Source of the DNA: Streptomyces sp. NBC_01267
Lineage (GTDB): Bacteria > Actinomycetota > Actinomycetes > Streptomycetales > Streptomycetaceae
Assembly (NCBI RefSeq): GCF_036241575.1
Contig: NZ_CP108455.1
Location: 3,468,001 to 3,532,000, forward strand
Length of the DNA stretch: 64,000 bases
Reading direction: 5' to 3'
A program made the translations under genes and the position numbers. The notes under the pieces were generated by a model, which was not told the origin of the DNA, did not search any database, and was given only the letters and a program-made list of their open reading frames with translations. Each line of letters starts with the position of its first letter. Position 1 is the stretch's first letter. Of the stretch, positions 27,097 through 35,048 are shown one piece after another.

Positions 27097-27376
27097 ACCG
27101 TAGAGGAATACCGAGTGACCGGCCAGACCCTTGAGCCAGCCCATCGCCGCGGGCACCAACGCCCCGGAGAAGCCCATCCTGGAACCCACCGGCAACAACA
27201 CCCCCGGGGTGCTCTCCAGATCACCTTCACACCGCAACCTCAAATCCAGCTCAAATCAAACATATTTGCTAGCGAGGAACTGAGGGTGGATGCCTATGAT
27301 CACACCGCTGAATTCAATCCGTGACTGGGGGTCACGCACCGTGCCCAGTGCCGGAGTGTTGAAAACGGAGGGGAAA
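27097..27376. other. Region between the small genes and the secreted-protein gene
   Basis: This 280-base stretch drops in GC toward 27230-27300 (a TCAAATCAAACATATTTGC segment). One reading from a TTG at 27131 gives a Pro/Asn-rich ~50-residue peptide and an overlapping GTG frame at 27115 gives 69 residues; neither has a ribosome-binding site. It most likely holds the promoter of the next cassette and possibly a decayed gene. Confidence 0.4.
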
Positions 27377-27799
27377 ATGAACAAGTATCGCAAGATGGCT
27401 GTAGCAGCCCTGGGAGCTGGAGTCATCACCGTGTTGGGGATTGGACCAGCTCTGGCTGAGGGGGGCTTCAACAGTTCGATCGGGGGTTGGCTGCCGGGCA
27501 AGGAGTCACGCCACTGGAAGGACAACAATGCTGACGGCGTCTCGACGAGCATCAAGTTCTCCGGCTGCTCACTGACCAACGGCGGCACCAGCGGAACCTT
27601 CAAGTACGCCACACTCCAGCTGAAGAAGGAGCGGGCGAAACTTCCGGACCCGGTCGTGGCCCGGAATAACAACTACTGCGGCACCTCCAGCTTCGGTGAC
27701 GTAGCGTCCGGCTCGTACTACTTCAACTACTCGGGTCTCAACGGCACCGACCAGACCAGCTGGCACCTCAGTGTCTCCAGCGTGGTTGTCAAGTACTGA
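27377..27799 (+). CDS. Small secreted protein of unknown family
   Basis: 140 residues. Start ATG 27377 has GGAGGGG 4-9 nt upstream. A clear Sec signal peptide (MNKYRKMAVAALGAG ... GPALA) is followed by a mature chain of ~109 residues. The mature part is rich in Gly, Ser, Asn, Trp and Tyr with only two Cys (FSGCSLTNG and NNYCGTS), likely one disulfide, and a SGSYYFNYSG motif near the end. The composition suggests a small beta-sheet exoprotein. The gene precedes an ABC ATPase and two membrane proteins, an order seen in bacteriocin-export and immunity loci; this parallel is inference. Confidence 0.8.
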   Translation: MNKYRKMAVAALGAGVITVLGIGPALAEGGFNSSIGGWLPGKESRHWKDNNADGVSTSIKFSGCSLTNGGTSGTFKYATLQLKKERAKLPDPVVARNNNYCGTSSFGDVASGSYYFNYSGLNGTDQTSWHLSVSSVVVKY

Positions 27800-27894
27800 C
27801 TCTGGCCCACCAGCATTGTGCCCGGCTCTGCATGTGAGCAGGCCGGGCACACTGCCCGTACCTACATCGTTCCGACTGACCACCTGGACGTGCT

Positions 27895-28638
27895 GTGCCG
27901 CTTCGCTTCGCCGATTGCTCCTTCGCGTATCGCGCGGGAGTCCCCGTTCTCGATCATTTGACGCTGGAGTTCCCTTCAGGATGCAGCGTGCTACTCGGCC
28001 CCAACGGAGCCGGAAAATCAACTCTGTTGTCCCTGGGAGCATCTGTTCAGTACCCGGCCACCGGCCGTGTCCAGCTGGGCAACCTGATCAGCACCGATAG
28101 AAAACACCGCAGGGCATTCCGTCAGAAGGTGGGGTGGCTGCCACAGCAGATCAAGCCCGTGCCATCCCTGACCGTGCGAGAACAGGCCGCGTACGCAGGC
28201 TGGCTGAAGGGCCTGTCGAAGTCCGAAGCGTGGGAACGATCGGTCGGAGCTCTGGAGCAGGTACGCCTCACGGAACTGGCGAAACGGCGCAGTCACGAGC
28301 TGTCCGGCGGGCAACTGCGACGCTTGGGAATCGCACAGGCCCTGATCCACGAGGCCGACGTCGTACTGCTTGATGAGCCCACTGCCGGACTCGACCCCGT
28401 ACAGCGGGGAGTCTTCCGGGACCTGCTGGCTGAACTGTCCGGCTCCGTCAGCTTCGTGGTGTCCACTCACCAAACCGAGGATCTGGCGGACGTGTACGAC
28501 ACGGTCGTGGTCCTGGACCGGGGACAGGCCGTGTTTCAAGGCACTGTTGGCGAGTTCTTCGCCAGAGCTCCCGAAGGAATGGCAATCGAGCGGCGCGCTG
28601 AGAGCGCGTACCGCGCCATGGTCCGTGGGGAGGTCTGA
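27895..28638 (+). CDS. ABC-transporter ATP-binding protein
   Basis: 247 residues from the GTG at 27895. Walker A GPNGAGKST, Q-loop LPQQ, signature LSGGQLRR, Walker B VVLLDEPTAGLDP and the H-loop STHQ are all intact. The short length and the DPVQRG segment fit the exporter-type subfamily A ATPases (drug or bacteriocin export). The membrane protein gene starts 3 nt after its stop, with GGAGG inside its end, so they form an operon. Confidence 0.93.
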   Translation: MPLRFADCSFAYRAGVPVLDHLTLEFPSGCSVLLGPNGAGKSTLLSLGASVQYPATGRVQLGNLISTDRKHRRAFRQKVGWLPQQIKPVPSLTVREQAAYAGWLKGLSKSEAWERSVGALEQVRLTELAKRRSHELSGGQLRRLGIAQALIHEADVVLLDEPTAGLDPVQRGVFRDLLAELSGSVSFVVSTHQTEDLADVYDTVVVLDRGQAVFQGTVGEFFARAPEGMAIERRAESAYRAMVRGEV

Positions 28639-28641
28639 ACC

Positions 28642-29898
28642 ATGCGGATCACTACACTGTTGCGATCGGGCCCGGCTGCCTGGATTGCCCTTGTCCTCGT
28701 TCCCGTTCTGTTCTGGTTCGGCGCACAGAACACCGACTCCGTGATCGCGTACTGGGAGTCGGCGACCACTCAGTCCCTGATCGTCCTCGGCTTCGTGAGT
28801 GCGGCCTGTGGCGCGTGCGCCGCTTGGGAGGCAGCAAGGATCCACCGAGCAGGCGTGGACGGCTGGGCGCCGGCGCGCAACCCTCTCCAGGTCGCTTGGA
28901 TGCATCTCGCCCCGGTCGCAGCACTGGGGCTGTTGGGACTGCTCGCTTCCCTCGCGGCGATCTCCACATCCGCTGTAGGGGCACCTGGATTCCCCAGCCT
29001 GGGGGTACTGGTCACCGCCTACGCCGTGGTCGTTTCCCACATCGCACTCGGCTGGCTCATCGGTCCGCTGATGCCACGCATGCTGGGTGCGGCGTCCATG
29101 CTGATCTTCGGGTATCTCTGGGGCTTCTGGCCTGCGGCCCTGGGGGAAGTGCCGTGGTTGCGGCACTTGAACGGCCAGGGCATCGTCGAGTGTTGCGGTC
29201 TTGACCAGACCGCCTCCGTGCGCAGCATGGCTGCCACGATCACCTTCTCCGCCGGACTGTTGGCCGCTGCTCTCCTGGCCACCGCTTTCGGGACAAAGCA
29301 ACGACGGCATCGTATCTATGTGATCTCTGCCGTGGTCCTGGGAACTGCTGGAGCGGTAGGGCTCGCGGTGCCACTTGAGTTCCAAGGAACGCAAGCACGG
29401 AATCAGAATCTCCTGAAGTGCGCCGGCACCCAACCCGTGGTGTGCGTATGGCCCGAGCAGTACGACCGCCGGAAAGAGATCACGCGTTGGGCGAAGGATG
29501 CCGGTCAGCGCGTGCACAGCGTGGGTGTTTCCACTGCGGCACGAATTGAATTCGGCCAGCCCCAGCCCAGTGAGGCCAGCATTCGGGCAACTGTGGCCAC
29601 AAGTGTCCTGCCCACAGCTCCTCCTGCATGTGCGATGCGCCCCCGGGCCGAGTATCCGGGAGATGCTGCCCACACCGCGATCTACGCGTGGCTCGCGCTG
29701 ACGGGCGGCGAGACCAAGGCCGACCTGGTGCAACATTGGGTGAGCGACGCTGTCGACCTGGCTGAGGAGGTGCGGAAGTTGCGCCCTGCACAGCAACACG
29801 CCTGGTACGAGCGGAACATGCGATCCGTCCTGGACTGCGCGGTGGATCCTGACCTCAACCCTGCTTCCTTCCGAGGCCCGTTGGCGGGGAACTCGTGA
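28642..29898 (+). CDS. Polytopic membrane protein, probable ABC permease partner
   Basis: 418 residues. The first ~240 have about six hydrophobic segments (AAWIALVLVPVLFWFG, LIVLGFVSAACGACAAW, AALGLLGLLASLAAI, YAVVVSHIALGWLIG and so on). The C-terminal ~170 residues are soluble, with four Cys (LLKCAGTQPVVCVW, PACAM, VLDCAVDP) suggesting an extracytoplasmic disulfide domain. It has no classic permease signature but follows the ATPase directly. It may be a DUF7224-type protein (recollection). Confidence 0.75.
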   Translation: MRITTLLRSGPAAWIALVLVPVLFWFGAQNTDSVIAYWESATTQSLIVLGFVSAACGACAAWEAARIHRAGVDGWAPARNPLQVAWMHLAPVAALGLLGLLASLAAISTSAVGAPGFPSLGVLVTAYAVVVSHIALGWLIGPLMPRMLGAASMLIFGYLWGFWPAALGEVPWLRHLNGQGIVECCGLDQTASVRSMAATITFSAGLLAAALLATAFGTKQRRHRIYVISAVVLGTAGAVGLAVPLEFQGTQARNQNLLKCAGTQPVVCVWPEQYDRRKEITRWAKDAGQRVHSVGVSTAARIEFGQPQPSEASIRATVATSVLPTAPPACAMRPRAEYPGDAAHTAIYAWLALTGGETKADLVQHWVSDAVDLAEEVRKLRPAQQHAWYERNMRSVLDCAVDPDLNPASFRGPLAGNS

Positions 29899-30506
29899 TC
29901 TGGTGGCTGCGCGCCCATATGGTGCACACGTACGCGGCTACCTTGCTGGCCAGTTTCGCGGTAGCACCCCTACTGGCTGGTTCCGCACTGCCCATCCCCT
30001 CCCTTCTCGGCGGTCTGGGAACCGGCATCCCCATTCCTCTGGCCCTACCGGTAGTACCGGCGTGCGTACTCCTGCACGCACTGAGCAGGACGCCATGGGA
30101 TTCGGATGCTGTGGCTGTCCGCCCCGTCGCGGCCTACCGGACCAGCGCGGTCGCCGGAACTGCTCTGGTTGCTCTCGTTCTTGGGCTGGTCGAGATGTGG
30201 TGGCTCGACTTCGACCTGGCACCGGGAGTCGCACGCAACCTGGTCGGATACATCGGTGTGGGTCTCATCGTGCAGTACTTCTTCGGCCCCCGGTACGGTC
30301 CGCTGGCAGTGGCCATGGTTCCCGTGGGCTGTGCCCTCATCGGCATGGGCCCGGGAGGAAGACCCTATCCGTGGGCCTGGCCACTGCACGGGAGCACATC
30401 GGCCCTCTCAGCGATCGCAGCAGTGTGCCTCTTCGCTGTCGCGGCCGTCCTGAGCATGAGGTCCACCGGAGAGGCGCGACCACGCGGACGTGATTCCGAA
30501 CTCTGA
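29895..30506 (+). CDS. Five- or six-helix membrane protein, third member of the ABC cassette
   Basis: 203 residues. The GTG start overlaps the previous stop (GTGA), so translation is coupled. Hydrophobic segments cover most of the chain (ATLLASFAVAPLLAGSALP, GTALVALVLGLVEMWWL, LVGYIGVGLIVQYFF, LSAIAAVCLFAVAAVLS). No soluble domain or motif is recognisable. Together with its neighbour it probably forms the membrane part of the transporter, or acts in self-protection. Confidence 0.75.
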   Translation: MIWWLRAHMVHTYAATLLASFAVAPLLAGSALPIPSLLGGLGTGIPIPLALPVVPACVLLHALSRTPWDSDAVAVRPVAAYRTSAVAGTALVALVLGLVEMWWLDFDLAPGVARNLVGYIGVGLIVQYFFGPRYGPLAVAMVPVGCALIGMGPGGRPYPWAWPLHGSTSALSAIAAVCLFAVAAVLSMRSTGEARPRGRDSEL

Positions 30507-30594
30507 CCCCACCAGCTGAATTTCTTACTCGACCTGACCGAGCGAGACTGCCACCTGGAATCTGCCCCGGCGGGGCCCCCAGGTAACGGCCGGT

Positions 30595-31980
30595 CTACGG
30601 CTCCGCCGGTTTGTCCTTGCCGTACAGCCACGTGGCCCAGATCCCGCTCAGGTCCTTGCCGGTCTTCTTCTCGGCGTACGCGGTGAAGTCCGACGTCGAG
30701 ACGTTGCCGTAGCGGTGGTCCTTCGCCCAGCCCCGCACCATCGCGAAGAACGCGTCGTCGCCGACCGTCCGGCGGATCCGGTCGAGGACCATCGCGCCCC
30801 GGCCGTAGACCGGCGAGGCGGAGATGTCCTTCGGGCCCGGCGGATCCGCAGGCGGGAAGGCCCAGTTGGCGGCTTCCTGGTAGGCGTCGTCGAAGTGGTC
30901 CTCGACGCTCTTGCCGCCGTGGTCCTCGTCCCACATCCACGCCGCGTACGTCGCGAAGCCCTCGTTCAGCCACATGTCCCGCCAGGACTCCGGGGTGACC
31001 GAGTCGCCGAACCACTGGTGGGACAGTTCGTGGACGAGCGTCGAGAGGCTGGCCTGGTCGCCGGGGAGCACCGGGCGGGTCTGGGTCTCCAGCGAGTAAC
31101 CGGCGGACTTCTCGGGGGCGATGATCACGCCCGTCGAATCGAAGGGGTACGGGCCGAACTTCTTGCTCTCCCAGGCGACGATCTCCGGCACCCGGGCCAC
31201 GACCGAGGCGGTCTTCTCCTCCTCGTCCGGGTCGACCGCCGTGAAGACCGGCAGCCCCGAAGGTGCCTTGTAGGAGTGGGTCTTGTACGGGCCGATCGCC
31301 ACGGTCGCCAGATAGGTCGCCATCGGTTCGGCGCAGTGCCAGTGGAAGGTGGTGCGGCCGGCGGTGGTCCGCTGCGAGGTCAACTCGCCGTTGGAGACGG
31401 CCTGGAGGCCTTCCGGGACGGTGACCGTGATGTCGTACGTCGCCTTGTCCGACGGGTGGTCGTTGCCCGGGAACCAGGCCATCGAGCCGACCGGCTCACC
31501 GAGTGCGAGCGCGCCGCCGCCGTTGGGCAGCCAGCCCTCCTGCGAGGAGTCCGGGTCGGTGAGGGTCTCCGGCTCGCCCGAGTAGCGGACGACGGTACGG
31601 AAGGTCGCGCCCCGGTCGAGGTCGTGGTGCGGGCGGAGCGTCAACTCGCTGCCCGCCCGGTTCGCGGGGGCGTACGCGCCGTCGACGGTCGCGCCGTCCA
31701 CCTTCATCCCCGTGAAGTCCAGGTTGAACGCCGAGAGGTCCTCGTTGGCGCGGGCCGTGATGTCGGCGGTGCCCCGGAGCCGGTCGGTGTCCGGGTCGTA
31801 GTCGAGGGTGAGGCCGTAGTGCTGGACGTCGTAGCCGCCGTTGCCGACCCGGGGGAAGTACGGGTCGTGCAGCGCGTCGCCACCGGGTCTGCCGTGCACA
31901 CCCGCGCTGCACGCCGCGAGCAGGGACAGGACAGCGGTCAGCGCGGCGGGCGCGGCGGTACGGCGTCTGTACTGGTCCAC
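30595..31980 (-). CDS. Lipoprotein M1-family metallopeptidase
   Basis: 461 residues from the GTG at 31980. A short signal ends in the lipobox LAAC, so it is anchored outside the membrane. The gluzincin site HELSHQWFGD (His 317, Glu 318, His 321) with the third ligand in NEGFATYAAW is intact. The N-terminal beta domain of M1 aminopeptidases is present, but the usual GAMEN exopeptidase motif is replaced in this region. It is shorter than full PepN because the C-terminal helical domain is reduced. It probably trims extracellular peptides. Confidence 0.93.
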   Translation of the reverse strand: MDQYRRRTAAPAALTAVLSLLAACSAGVHGRPGGDALHDPYFPRVGNGGYDVQHYGLTLDYDPDTDRLRGTADITARANEDLSAFNLDFTGMKVDGATVDGAYAPANRAGSELTLRPHHDLDRGATFRTVVRYSGEPETLTDPDSSQEGWLPNGGGALALGEPVGSMAWFPGNDHPSDKATYDITVTVPEGLQAVSNGELTSQRTTAGRTTFHWHCAEPMATYLATVAIGPYKTHSYKAPSGLPVFTAVDPDEEEKTASVVARVPEIVAWESKKFGPYPFDSTGVIIAPEKSAGYSLETQTRPVLPGDQASLSTLVHELSHQWFGDSVTPESWRDMWLNEGFATYAAWMWDEDHGGKSVEDHFDDAYQEAANWAFPPADPPGPKDISASPVYGRGAMVLDRIRRTVGDDAFFAMVRGWAKDHRYGNVSTSDFTAYAEKKTGKDLSGIWATWLYGKDKPAEP

Positions 31981-32315
31981 GTCCGCGATCCTATGAGCGG
32001 GACTCCCTGCCCGTGCCGCCGAGGGCGTGAGCCGTCCGGCTCGTGTTCCGTTCCCGTACGCCGGACGGGCCCGGGCGCCCGGCCCACGGGGAGGGCCGGA
32101 GGGGAGGGCCGGAGGGGAGGGCCGGAGGGGACGGCCGGGGGGCACCGCCGGGCGGGCCGTGTACGGACGGAACGTGACCGGGCCCGCGTCGGCCACGGGA
32201 CGGAGTGCGACCGGGCGGTTGCGCCCCGCCGGACGGGGCGCAACCGGGTGGGGCGCATCCGGACGAGTACGCTCCGCCGGACGGGACGGCCTCTCAGCCG
32301 TGACACCATCGAACC
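31981..32315. other. Intergenic region with short GC-rich repeats
   Basis: 335 bases between divergent genes. It contains three copies of a GGGAGGGCCGGA unit at 32088-32136, then GCCGGACGGG-type motifs. No gene is supported. Confidence 0.5.
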
Positions 32316-32813
32316 GTGCTCGACATCGGCTACTCCCTCTCCCGCCGCTTCCCGGACCCCCCGCAGACGGACTACCGGCGCGCGGACGTCCGCGCGCTGC
32401 GGCACGACCTGTTCTGCGGCGACGTCTACCTCGCCGACACCAAGGCGGACCGCGAGGTGTCCACAGCCTGGGGATGGGTGCCGGTGCTCGACTTCGCGTG
32501 GGCGCTGTGCGACATCGTCGAGCAGATCGACCAGGACCCGCGCGGCAACCGGGCGGCCCGGCCGCAACATGCCGAGCTGGACTTCACCGAGTCGACGGAC
32601 CGGATGTTCTTCGAGCGGCGGTTCGGGTGGGTGGATGTCGCCGCCGACTGGATGCCGGTCGAGGAGCCGCCGCTCACGTTCGGGCACAAGGTGCTGCGTC
32701 GGGAGGCGCGGGACTTCCTGCACGATCTGATCGCGGATCTGGGCGACATGCACGAGGGCCTGGTGGACAACCCGGCGGTCTGGGGGCTCCAGGCGCGGTT
32801 CCCCCGGGTGTAG
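32316..32813 (+). CDS. Conserved hypothetical protein
   Basis: 165 residues from a GTG start. It is soluble, with a Trp-rich central stretch (STAWGWVPVLDFAWALCDIVEQIDQDP) and a later FERRFGWVDVAADW. I do not recognise the family with certainty; such proteins are scattered in Streptomyces beside regulatory or immunity genes. The final codons and the TAG stop fall inside the first copy of a 17-bp tandem repeat, so the C-terminus may vary between strains. Confidence 0.75.
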   Translation: MLDIGYSLSRRFPDPPQTDYRRADVRALRHDLFCGDVYLADTKADREVSTAWGWVPVLDFAWALCDIVEQIDQDPRGNRAARPQHAELDFTESTDRMFFERRFGWVDVAADWMPVEEPPLTFGHKVLRREARDFLHDLIADLGDMHEGLVDNPAVWGLQARFPRV

Positions 32814-32884
32814 GCGTCCCCCGGGTGCAGACGTCCCCCGGGTGCAGGCGTCCCCCGGGTGCAGGCGGTGCAGGCGGTGCAGGC
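32800..32884. repeat. 17-bp tandem repeat (TCCCCCGGGTGCAGGCG), about four units
   Basis: Four near-identical 17-bp units followed by two GTGCAGGCG remnants. The first copy overlaps the stop codon of the preceding gene. Copy number is likely to vary by slippage. Confidence 0.8.
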
Positions 32885-32941
32885 AACGCCAGGGAAGGTG
32901 CCGCCGGGAGGCGCCACCCGGCCACGCGCGCCCCCGCCGGA

Positions 32942-33625
32942 CTACTCGCCCGCCCCCGCCACCCGCACCCCGATCTGTGCCGCGAACGCCGGTGCCAGTT
33001 CCAGCAGCTGTGCCGGGCTGATCACCGCTCCCGCCAGCCGCTCGACCCCCCGCGCGATGTCCATCTCGGCAACCGTCCTGAGGTCCACGTCCTTCAGCCG
33101 CACCCCGCTGAAGTCCACCCCCCGCAGCGTGCACCCCACGAACTCCACCCGCTCCAGCCGCGCCGACCCGAAGTCCGGCTCCGCCAGGACACACCCCTCG
33201 AAGACCACGTCCTTGAGCCGCGCCTCGCGCAGGTTCAGATAGTCGATCTTCCCGCCGCGCACCACCACCCGTTCCAGCACCGCCCCGTGCATCTGCACGC
33301 CGCCGAGCCGCGCGTCCAGCACCTCCACATCGCGCAGGGACGCACCCGCGAGGTCCGTGCCCACGCCTCTCGCCCCGGAAAGTACGGAGTCGATGAAGCG
33401 GGCCCGTACCAGCTCCGTCCCTTCGAGTACGCACTCCCTGAGGGCGCAGTCCATGAAGCGCGCTCCCGCGCCCGACTGGCCGGTGAAGTCCTCACCGGTG
33501 AACTCCAGTCCGTCGTAGTCGCCGTCGGGCTCCAGCCCGCGGCCCGAGTACGGGCTGAGCGGCGGAAGCCGCACCTCCGGCCGCCGCACCTGTGGGGTTC
33601 TCTTCGCGCCGTTCCGTGCTGCCAT
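32942..33625 (-). CDS. Pentapeptide-repeat protein
   Basis: About 227 residues from MAARNGAKRT; an ATG three codons earlier is possible. Residues ~40-200 follow the A(D/N)Lxx pentapeptide rhythm (LEFTGEDFTGQ, RFMDCALRECVLEGTELVRARF, VEFVGCTLRGVDFSGVRLKDVDL), which folds into a right-handed quadrilateral beta-helix. Some such proteins mimic DNA and protect gyrase (Qnr, MfpA); most have no known role. No motif distinguishes the function here. Confidence 0.9.
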   Translation of the reverse strand: MAARNGAKRTPQVRRPEVRLPPLSPYSGRGLEPDGDYDGLEFTGEDFTGQSGAGARFMDCALRECVLEGTELVRARFIDSVLSGARGVGTDLAGASLRDVEVLDARLGGVQMHGAVLERVVVRGGKIDYLNLREARLKDVVFEGCVLAEPDFGSARLERVEFVGCTLRGVDFSGVRLKDVDLRTVAEMDIARGVERLAGAVISPAQLLELAPAFAAQIGVRVAGAGE

Positions 33626-33748
33626 GCCTTCCATGGTGAACCACGCCACTGACATCGCCCCCATCCGGATGTCACATCTGCCCCCGCGCCATCCGTCCCG
33701 GTGAACACGGAGCATTCAGGCAGCAGCTGAAGCACAAGGAGCGACCCC

Positions 33749-34909
33749 ATGCGACGCATCACTGTCATCGGCGGCGGATTCGCCGGACTCACCGCCGCCA
33801 TCACCGCAGCCGAGTCGGGCGCCGAGGTGACCCTGTGGGAGGCACACCGGACCCTGGGCGGCCGTGCCCGTACGGCCGAAGGCCCGTACCGCACCAACGA
33901 GGGGCCGCACGCCCTGTACAGCGGCGGCCCGAACTGGACCTGGCTCAAGCAGCGGCAGCTGCTCGACCCGGTCGTCGCCGCTCCGCCCCTGGCGCTGGCC
34001 CGGCTGCGGATGCACCTCGGCGGGACGCTGCGCAGGACGCCCCCGTTCGCCCTGCTCAGGCTGGCGCGCCGCGCGCCCGAACAGGCCCCCGTGGACCAGG
34101 ACTTCCTCACCTGGGCCACCGGTGAGGTCGGCGCGGACGGCGCCCGCGCCGCCGCGCACTTCATCGGCGTGGCCCTCTACCACCACGACCCCGGCTCGCT
34201 GTCCGCCGCGTTCGTCCAGCCCCGGCTGCGCCGCGTCGCCAAGGTGCCGCCCGAGGCGCGCTTCGTACGGGGCGGCTGGGGCACCCTCATCGACCGGATG
34301 GCGGGCCGCGCCCGGGAGTTGGGCGTACGGATCGAGACCGACGCCCGGGTGACCGAACTCCCCACCGGGGAGGGGCCGGTGATCGTCGCCACCTCCCTCG
34401 ACGCGGCCCGGCGGCTGCTGCGCGACGAGAGCCTCCACTGGACCGGTGGCCGTACGGCCCTGGTCGACATGGCGCTCAGGACCCGGCGCGGCGACCCCTG
34501 GGTGATCTCCGACCTCGACGCCCCCGGCTGGATCGAACGGTTCACCGCGCAGGACCCCACCCTCGCCCCGGCGGGCGAGCAGCTCCTCCAGGCGCAGCTG
34601 CCCCTCGCCCCCGAGGAGTCCAAGGAGGCCGGTGTGGCGCACGCCGAGCGCCTCCTCGACGTGGGCTTCCCCGGCTGGCGGGAGCGCGTCACCTGGCGGC
34701 GGTCGTCCGTCTCGGCGGGGCGTACGGGGGCGGTCGACCTCCCCTGTACCACCTGGCGCGACCGGCCCGCCGTCCGCAGGGGCGACGGGGTCTTCCTCGC
34801 GGGCGACCAGGTGGCCGCGCCCGGCCTGCTGGCCGAGGTCTCCTTCAACAGTGCGATCGAGGCCGCCGGCCTGGCTCTGGCGTCGAGCAGGCTGGAGAGC
34901 ACGTCCTGA
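33749..34909 (+). CDS. FAD-dependent amine-oxidase/phytoene-desaturase-like protein
   Basis: 386 residues. The dinucleotide-binding start ITVIGGGFAGLTAAITAAESGAEVTLWEA, GGRARTAEG, then an internal EARFVRGGWGTLIDRMAGRARELGV and a C-terminal FAD closing motif (GVFLAGDQVAAPGLLAEVSFNSAIEAA). It belongs to the NAD(P)-binding Rossmann flavoproteins that include amine oxidases and carotenoid desaturases. The substrate is unknown. The start ATG is preceded by AGGAGCGAC. The next gene is a DHA2 exporter 140 bp on. Confidence 0.9.
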   Translation: MRRITVIGGGFAGLTAAITAAESGAEVTLWEAHRTLGGRARTAEGPYRTNEGPHALYSGGPNWTWLKQRQLLDPVVAAPPLALARLRMHLGGTLRRTPPFALLRLARRAPEQAPVDQDFLTWATGEVGADGARAAAHFIGVALYHHDPGSLSAAFVQPRLRRVAKVPPEARFVRGGWGTLIDRMAGRARELGVRIETDARVTELPTGEGPVIVATSLDAARRLLRDESLHWTGGRTALVDMALRTRRGDPWVISDLDAPGWIERFTAQDPTLAPAGEQLLQAQLPLAPEESKEAGVAHAERLLDVGFPGWRERVTWRRSSVSAGRTGAVDLPCTTWRDRPAVRRGDGVFLAGDQVAAPGLLAEVSFNSAIEAAGLALASSRLESTS

Positions 34910-35048
34910 TCACGCCTTGGTGAGGACGAGGGGCGCAACAGGGCCGGACGGGGGGCGCGGGCAGGGCCGGACGACGGGGCGCAGGCGGGGCCGGACCAGA
35001 GGGTGCACAAAAGGGGCGATCGGCAACATCCTGTGATCCTCTGGACAG

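Noticed and set aside
27115..27324. 69-codon GTG frame and overlapping TTG frame before the secreted-protein gene
   Set aside because: No start signal, basic/His-rich or Pro-rich filler composition, and the region has promoter-like low GC. Left as an intergenic note only.
27377..27799. Firm assignment of the secreted protein to lactococcin 972
   Set aside because: Only gene order and a YYFNY-like end agree; length and the rest of the sequence differ, so it is kept as a hypothesis.
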